Assembly (NCBI GenBank): GCA_958496175.1
Contig: OY292274.1
Coordinates: 14,715,689 to 14,779,688 of the forward strand
Reading direction: 5' to 3'
Source: Sisyra terminalis
Lineage: Eukaryota; Arthropoda; Insecta; Neuroptera; Sisyridae
DNA length: 64,000 nt
Within the stretch, counting starts at the first letter, position 1; every line of letters begins with the position of its first letter. The translations under genes were made by a program, and so were the position numbers. Below are positions 57,195 to 64,000 of the stretch, piece by piece. The notes below the pieces were generated by a model. It made no database searches and had not been told where the DNA came from. It was given only the letters and a program-made list of their open reading frames with translations.

Positions 57195-58980
57195 TAATGT
57201 TTTATTGTTACAATTGCCTTTCTCATTTTTATTCGTAATTATGAACCCAATCGTTCTTCATATAATGTTCAAAGGAAAAAAAAGGTTCAAAACTAACTCA
57301 TTTTATCAATGACTACAAAAATAACTTTTCCCGAAAAAGAAGAAAATTATTTAGGCAAGAAAATTAACACACAGTCAAGTCCAACTTCGCATTCCTGTTC
57401 CTAATTTTGTATTAGTTTTTGCTTTTAAAAATCGATTTCTTTTAATATACATATTATAGTAGTTAACAATGTTGGCCTCATTAACTAAAAGCTACATGTA
57501 TAATTTAAATTAAAGTAAGAAATCGTTTTATGAACGATGGGTCTCTGAGGATCGCAGAATATTTATTTAAAACTATTATGAGAATGTTGCGTGCTAAAAG
57601 TTACTTAAATACAATTCTTCTATCTTCGAATTGGAATCATATTTTATGTTATTCGACTTGGGGTTAATGCATATATTTGCACATAAGATATGTGAGTAAT
57701 TTATGAATTTAAAGCACATATGTTACAAATGTTATAAATCAAACTGTACGAATATTCGTACAATTTATAAAATCCAGTGAAAAAATTACCATGAATTAAT
57801 TACTTTCAATTTTTTAAAATTAGTCATAGTAAGATTAAAATAGCAAACATTGAAAGATAAAGTGGTATTAGTGCCTAGTTAACTCATTTTTTATGAATTA
57901 AAATTTCATTATTACTAATTACTTATATAGGTGTTAGTAAGTATTAAGTGGAATGCACTGGAAAACGGTTTCATTGTTTTGAAAAATTATGAAATATCTT
58001 TATCACGTTTTTCCTTGAAATTTGAAAATAATTTTATTCTTACTGATTAAAAGGCGTAATAAATATTTCGTGACACTGTTGAATAGTTAAGGTATCAATG
58101 ATCAACATTTGCATAACATAAATAATATCGTAAAATACCAAAATGAAAATAGCCTTTCCTGAATTTCATATTTCTTGAAAAAATTATAAAATATATCAAT
58201 TAGAGATCTACCTAAGGACTATCACGCCTACAAAAATGCCCATTTTTAATATAGATATATAAATCTTGTATTTCTCTTTTTAATTAAGTGCTTATATTTT
58301 TAAAACTTTTATAAATGCAACGTAAAAAGGAAATAAATTTCTTTGATATAATAATTGGAATTCCACAAATGTCATGCTACATGCAACTTGAAATTTTTCT
58401 GTAGCAAACATAGTTTTATATTTATTAGCGCAAACGCTTCAAAATGGGACTGGGCCTATTACATTTTAACTTTGATAGCAGAAAACGCTTTATCAGGACT
58501 TTATTTTTCATTTTTTTCAAATATTTTAGTAATAAAAATATTTTAGCATTAGATAACTTTATATGTTTTCATTATTAAATAAATTTATTCATTTCAATGA
58601 AATTAAAATAAAAGCATTTTTATTTTAAGAATTACAGTTTGTATTTGCCGCTATTGTTTATCTGATACCATGGCCAGAACATAAATAATGAAAAAAAAAA
58701 GAATTGAAAAATCAAAACTAATAATAGTAATACTTTAACTATTCTATTCACAAGAAGAATATCCAATAAGCTTAAAAAGGTAGAAGGAAATGGAAAAAAC
58801 CATAGATTGAGTAAAAACTATAAAATATTTTGGAATACGACTTAGTTTCAGCTTTAATTTTTTGTTGAACATTAAAAGGTATACTAGATATACTATACTA
58901 AAGGTATATCTAGCTTAAAGCAAATTTATGGTTTTCACTAATATCCAGTACTCTTTTTTATCAGTTGGAATTTCCAGAAG
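57195..58980. other. AT-rich stretch, nothing recognised
   Basis: About 1.8 kb without a supportable gene or repeat. Confidence 0.45.
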
Positions 58981-59039
58981 GAGGTTAGTTGAGCATCAAC
59001 CCTGAAGCTTCATAGGAATATTACCTTTCCTGGGTCTCT

Positions 59040-59450
59040 ATTTCAGTTATTTAAAATCAAATATTTGGTCAAACCTCAGCAACCAACGCATCACAGGTGT
59101 TTTTCGACTATTTCAATTCTAGAGCTTGAGTTCTTCATGTCTCCATTCATTCAGAGAATCGTTATTCATATGGGTCACCCATATGAAGTTCTGTTGGACA
59201 TTTTCAATCTGCAGTGGTCAGTTATAAAGTCCTTTATCATTCTGATTTTGTTTCCGGGATGGTTTTCCACCATCCTTTTGTTGTGTTTTTGCCCGATGAT
59301 GTTCTTTTGTACCTAATTTTTATAAACCCATTCTTTGATGGGATTTTTCATTTTTGGTATTGTAACACCAAGTACAGGTTGTGGGCCTGTGAATAATGTT
59401 TTGGATCCTTGTTAGGCAAGATCATCAGTCTTTTCCTTGCGTTAATACTC
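59040..59450 (-). pseudogene. Second LINE C-terminal tail, heavily decayed
   Basis: Aligns with 18985-19450 in the same orientation through TCTAGAGCTTGAGTTCTTCA, GGGTCACCCATATG, TTCTTTGATGG, and GTGGGCCTGTGAATAATGTT. Open frames on the plus strand are reverse-strand shadows. Cys-His residues are no longer readable. Confidence 0.5.
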
Positions 59451-60184
59451 TTATAGCCTGGCACCCATCCCAAGTTGAATTTGCACTCTGTACACTGTAC
59501 CAATAGTTAAAAAGACAACCCAAATTATCTATTACCAACAAAATAATAATATATAAAGCAGTGTTCACACCTGTAATAAAATAATATGTAATAACAGGTC
59601 CAAAAATGCAGGTCCAATCCGGCGTTCGATTAGCAAAACTATGTATCAAACAATTCAGAGCATAAAATAATTGACTAAGAATGCTGGGAAACTACTCAGC
59701 AAACTATAAAGCCTATGATCTACGTGAATAACTAAGGGTGTTTTCTTTTAATCTATATATATACGGCTTTTAGAATTTTTTTTCTCATAAATTACAAAAA
59801 TAGTTCTAGCCAAATGATTAGAAGCATTTCATCTAGATCGTCAATAATTTATACAAGTAATTCTTAAAGTACAAATATAATAAAACAAAACAAATTATCT
59901 TTCAAAAATAATAAAATTACAGATTTTTTTTAAGTACTGCGGTTAGTTTTGTCCCATCACCAACATCAACTGCAATGCATTAAACTAATTTAATTCTTTG
60001 ATCCAAGAGCAGGATTTACGGACTATTGATCTACATCAAATCAAATGTAAACAAAATGTTTTTGTAAAATACATATTAAGAGCAAAATATTTTATTTTGT
60101 TCATTCATTTAAAGTCTATTGTGACTCTCCAAGTACTGAAATAGAATTTAAAACTCTATTGCCTGGAAGATAGTGCCAAATGTA

Positions 60185-60355
60185 GACAGTGACCAAGGTT
60201 TAAAAATTAGACAGGTTGCCCCATTAAGAAAAAATATAACGTCATCCGAAGAATTTTGAAATTTGAATCAGTCTGAAGATATGTACAAATTTCTTCTGGA
60301 TACGTCACATAACGCATGAGGCCACTTGTGTATTTTATAAACCTTGGACAATGAC
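60185..60355. mobile_element. 153 bp MITE with 9 bp target duplication, copy 2
   Basis: The element (60194-60346) has ends CAAGGTTTAAAAATTAGACA and TGTATTTTATAAACCTTG, with GACAGTGAC and GACAATGAC at 60185-60193 and 60347-60355 (8 of 9). The internal sequence matches copy 1 (AAGAATTTTGAAAT, CAGTCTGAAGATATGTAC, TTTCTTCTGGATACGTCAC). Confidence 0.75.
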
Positions 60356-63009
60356 CTCTATAGCTTAAGTACCAAGTATTTAAGAAAAATTACTTTATTT
60401 ATAAATATTTTACTTTTATCGGTCTAAAATTATGAACGTAAGATCCACTAAGTTAAGTCTAGCATCGCTAGAAGGTTCAATGAGGGAATTATTGATTTAT
60501 AAAGTCTTTAGTTTTTTACTATCATTGTACATTACAATCCTTACATTTAATAAAAAAACCCATTCACCACGTTTCCTTATAGTCATAAAAATGATTATTA
60601 TATTTGAGATTTCAATGATCATTGATAAAGGAAATATTTGAAATAGACGTAAGAACCAATTTTAATAAACTAGTTTTTACATCTCGGATATCTAACAAGG
60701 TGCATTTGCTTTGAAATCTTACATTTCCTATGAATGTTCTATTTATGTTCAGCACTCTTCTTGTACAAATATTTTATATAAAATATACCTAAGAACCTTT
60801 TCCTTTTAACTACATTTTTCAATTTATCGGCTTGACGATATTTTAGTTGTGGCTGTAGCATTTATATTTCTTATTTTTTATACACATTTCATTAATTATT
60901 CCCGAATTTTGAAATGAATCAATTCGTTTATAACGAGTTTGAATAGTTTACCTCATTTATACACATTAATCTATAACTGTCATAGCGAAACTAAGTCAAC
61001 TCAATTTTCCATAAATTTTGCAAGTATTTCAGTTGAATCCTACGATGAAATAGAATGTCACAGGTTTGTTGGCAACTGCCATAAACAAGTATCTTATGAA
61101 TATAAGTTATTGTATATGTCTGTATTGGTTTACATTCAACTGATCTCCGAGATTGTATGCTGTTACACTAAATATATATATATATATATGCAGAGATATC
61201 TATAATATGTATCGTGATGTCAAATCCTACAATCTTGGCGATCAGATGCCATATTAAATTAGTAATTTAATCAACTCTCCTCATTTTTCTTTCACTAACT
61301 TAGTTTTGGCATCAAATGTGGTTTGTGAAACACCAATTCCATGCTCCAATCAGAATATCAGAATAAGATAGTTCACTTATCAAAATCAAATCGAATTGTA
61401 ACATCTGCAATGGCATCTAAGAGATAATTTACAGTAATCAGTTATATAATTTAATTGATTTTTATTCTTATTATTTAAAAGTCCTGAAATTCTTTTACAA
61501 ATACTATTTTACTTGAAAAGCATTTGTTTTCAGAATTGTGTGTTCAAATAGTCTAACGATTCCAATAAAATATTTTTATATGTAAATATTCCCCTCCAAC
61601 TACGACGAAAAAAGCTTCTGCTAGTGTATATAAAAAGAAGATCTTGGAAACACTCCGTTAATCTGAAAGAACTAGCAATATAAGCAAACAAGAAAAAAGT
61701 CTTCAAGTCATCGAATGTATACATTTTTTAAAAGAATGATTGTTTTTTCTTTATTAATTGGAAAGATATAACTTTAAGTTTGTTATATTCCAAAATTCCG
61801 CATTCCGAAATTAGGTAAAAAAAATTAAAAAAAATATTAAAAAAATATAACTTGATTTTACCCGTATAGTGGTCCCCAGAAAAAAAAATTATTTAAGCGG
61901 AATTATTAGGACTATTTATGATTTTTGAACTGAGGAAATGGTTTTTAAAGACCATATCGTCATTAAATCGTGTCTGTTTGATAAAGGCCAAAATGTTTGG
62001 CCCTAACAGTATCATTGGTACATTAACATAATAGTCCTCTGTAAAGTGTTATTTGTTGTCCTGCATCATAAAAAGGAACTATTTCTATTTCTGCATTGCA
62101 CATTTGCAATAATTTTCACTAAAGTCAATATGAATTATGTTCTTATCTTCAAATAGGAAAAACAGTAAGTTAAAGGATTAAATAAAAAAGATATAATAAA
62201 AATCGACTACTTTAAAAGCCATACCTCTTATATCGTCATTCCCTCGTTTTAATTTGAAATGAGGGAATCACGCTGAGGGAATAACAAAATGAACTATACA
62301 TACCACAGAAAATTGCTCCCTTAATGCTTTTTAGCAGTATATATAATTGCTCCATGTCCATAATCATTGGTTCATAAAAAAAATTAAACCATTTGGTGTA
62401 AGTACTACTACATGTTAAACTTTCATACTAATCTAGTGAAATGACGTTATTTAAAATTTTGTTATTAAAATGATATATAAAAAAACAGATACTTATATTT
62501 TATCTCTCAATACAAATACAGATGAACTTTGTTTTATATTAAACGGTAAGAATGTTTCGTCTATAACAGCACTTTGATTATTAAATTTAAAATTTCGATT
62601 GTTGATTAGCCCTACGTTATCTCATACAAACTTAGTCAATCTTTATCTTTCTTTTAGAATAGGAATTTTTCAAAAAAAATAAATATTTTTTCGTTTGTAG
62701 TTTCGTATTGAAGAGTCCTCTACTAACAATCTACTAACTACTAACAACAATTTAGAAATAAAAAAAAAGAAAGTTATTGTAAGATTTAAACCTAGAGCTT
62801 TTAATTGCAGTTTTATAAAGGCTGATATGTAAACCAATGCCCTATTAACATAGTTATAAATCTTATGTTTGTTTATATATAAAATTGTTTATATTTCAAA
62901 GAAACGATTTTTTGTACTTGAAATTGAATTTAATGTGCTAGTTATTAGTTCCACTAAAAGGATTAGTACAAATTATTTTTTATATAACTAGATATATAAC
63001 TAGTCTATC
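60356..63009. other. AT-rich stretch, nothing recognised
   Basis: About 2.65 kb. Contains a (TA)n run near 61175-61190 and a small hairpin ATTCCCTC/GAGGGAAT at about 62240-62270. The frame at 60939-61205 (+) shows no domain. Confidence 0.4.
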
Positions 63010-63290
63010 TAAAATATTCTTTTCTATTCAATTCTTACGTAGGGAATACTTCCCCTGAAATGATAAATAGCCTATTGTGAGTGGGTCATTGGGTTGTATA
63101 TTAATACCAAATTTCATTAAAATCCAATTGTTTCGTTCTTTACCATAGTTATAAAAAGACACACCGATAGACAGACAGACAAAAATTTTAAAATTGGGAA
63201 TAAAGGTCTCCTGAAACAAGTATTTACCCTAAAATTAGGTTCAAAATCAAAATGTATAGACTGACGTAAGAATTTTATATATTAGTATAG
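63010..63290 (-). repeat. GTCTGTCTGT-containing dispersed repeat, copy 2
   Basis: The minus strand reads CTAATATATAAAATTCTTAC, GATTTTGAACCTAATTTTAG, AAATTTTTGTCTGTCTGTCT, AAATTTGGTATTAATATACA; partner of 39998-40270. The minus-strand frame here is a translation of the repeat. Confidence 0.55.
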
Positions 63291-63321
63291 GTATAGATAG
63301 ATCCTCAAAAATCCTCGAAAC

Positions 63322-64000
63322 TATTAGGTTGTTCGGAAAGTAATTTCGTTTTTTTTGTGATAATAAAGGCAATTTTCGTATAGCGAAAAAATATTTTATT
63401 AAATTGACTATTCTGGTTCAATAGTTTTGCCATTTTTCTGGCTGTAGTATGATTTTTCACTGAAAAAATTTTTGCTCTTTTTTTCGACAAAAACTGTTAT
63501 TGGGGGATTTTTGATTTCCCCATTTGAAGTAAAGGTTTTACCGTCTACAAAATTTTGCAGTGGTTAAAACCAATAATAAACCGAAGGTGCCACATTTGTA
63601 TAATATTATGGGTATGACAGTTTATATCATTCAAGTTGTAAAAGCTTTTGGGAGGGCACAAAACTTGTATGAGGTCAAATTTCTCCCCATGAAAACATAG
63701 GGAACCCATATATCGAGGTTCGAGGTTAATCCTAGGCCTTTCAAGTGGGTCATTAACAATTGAATTTGGTAAATTTTACTTTTTGCCGATCTCACCGTGC
63801 TGTTATTCACCGATTTGCATCAACTAATGATTTCATTGTGACTTTATCAGCTTCAACCGGTCTTCCAGACCGTGATGCATCTTCGACATTAAAATTGCCG
63901 AATCGAAATTTTACAAATTAGTTTTGGCACTGGCGTGCCGTCAATACTTTTTTTGCATACACTTCAGTTAATTTTTTTCTTGATTGAATAGCATTTTATC
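63322..64000 (-). mobile_element. Mariner transposon relic with internal deletion, cut by the right edge
   Basis: The TIR TTAGGTTGTTCGGAAAGTAA starts at 63324, preceded by TA. The minus strand from the edge inward reads FGNFNVEDASRSGRPVEADK, VTMKSLVDANR, then after a stop the GLTSNLDIWVPYVF and GRNLTSYK pieces: the N-terminal helix-turn-helix half of a mariner transposase. The sequence then jumps to the C-terminal end near the TIR, so the central catalytic part is missing. The 5' TIR would lie just outside the window. Confidence 0.7.

Noticed and set aside
60939..61205. Plus-strand 88-codon frame
   Set aside because: It runs into a (TA)n repeat that gives the YIYIYMQ end, and has no recognisable family; too weak to call.

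Overview
This window is AT-rich animal DNA with very few exons and many decayed transposons. The combination of Penelope-like, mariner, RTE/Jockey-type LINE, tRNA-derived SINE and hAT-type MITE remnants, together with small GT-AG exons separated by long introns, suggests an arthropod and most likely an insect. This is inference from gene style; no species-specific gene was recognised.

Four host genes can be supported, all on the minus strand. (1) A gene cut by the left edge (1-384) has two visible phase-0 exons. (2) A four-EF-hand calmodulin-like gene (6455-9588) has four exons; the first is about 2.5 kb upstream and encodes a 28-residue N-terminal extension that calmodulin lacks. (3) A single-exon gene (13774-14799) encodes a secreted leucine-rich-repeat protein and lies between two direct copies of a ~100 bp repeat. 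(4) A gene spread over about 10.6 kb (22550-33150) has three small phase-0 exons encoding a very basic Lys/Gln/Pro/Ala-rich protein that I do not recognise. A further exon-like block at 41881-42000 (+) is possible but unproven.

Most of the rest is mobile DNA. 1.2-2.9 kb holds a foldback-like element with internal 309 bp tandem repeats. The calmodulin-like intron carries a SINE, part of a second foldback copy and small MITEs. 10.98-12.1 kb holds head-to-head Penelope-like GIY-YIG fragments with hammerhead-like terminal motifs. 15.2-15.9 kb is a long palindrome. 18.5-21.0 kb holds a LINE tail and SINEs. The introns of the 22.5-33.1 kb gene hold nested MITEs, hAT MITEs, a mariner copy and a Jockey RT fragment. 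34.6-36.7 kb holds a hAT MITE, a ~960 bp palindrome and a SINE. 38.2-40.0 kb is an RTE-type LINE relic split by a SINE. 44.3-45.3 kb holds Harbinger-like and pogo-like MITEs. 47.7-48.8 and 52.5-53.5 kb are more long palindromic elements. 51.0-51.4 kb is a Penelope-type inverted repeat with a second hammerhead-like motif. 53.9-55.2 kb repeats 26.5-27.8 kb. 56.3-57.2 kb is a second mariner copy, 60.2 kb a second copy of a MITE with a 9 bp target duplication, and 63.3-64.0 kb a truncated mariner.

No operon-like or pathway grouping of the host genes is visible. The best leads are the N-terminally extended calmodulin-like protein, the three-exon basic protein, the hammerhead-like motifs, and the number of long palindromes that could be transcribed as hairpin RNA.
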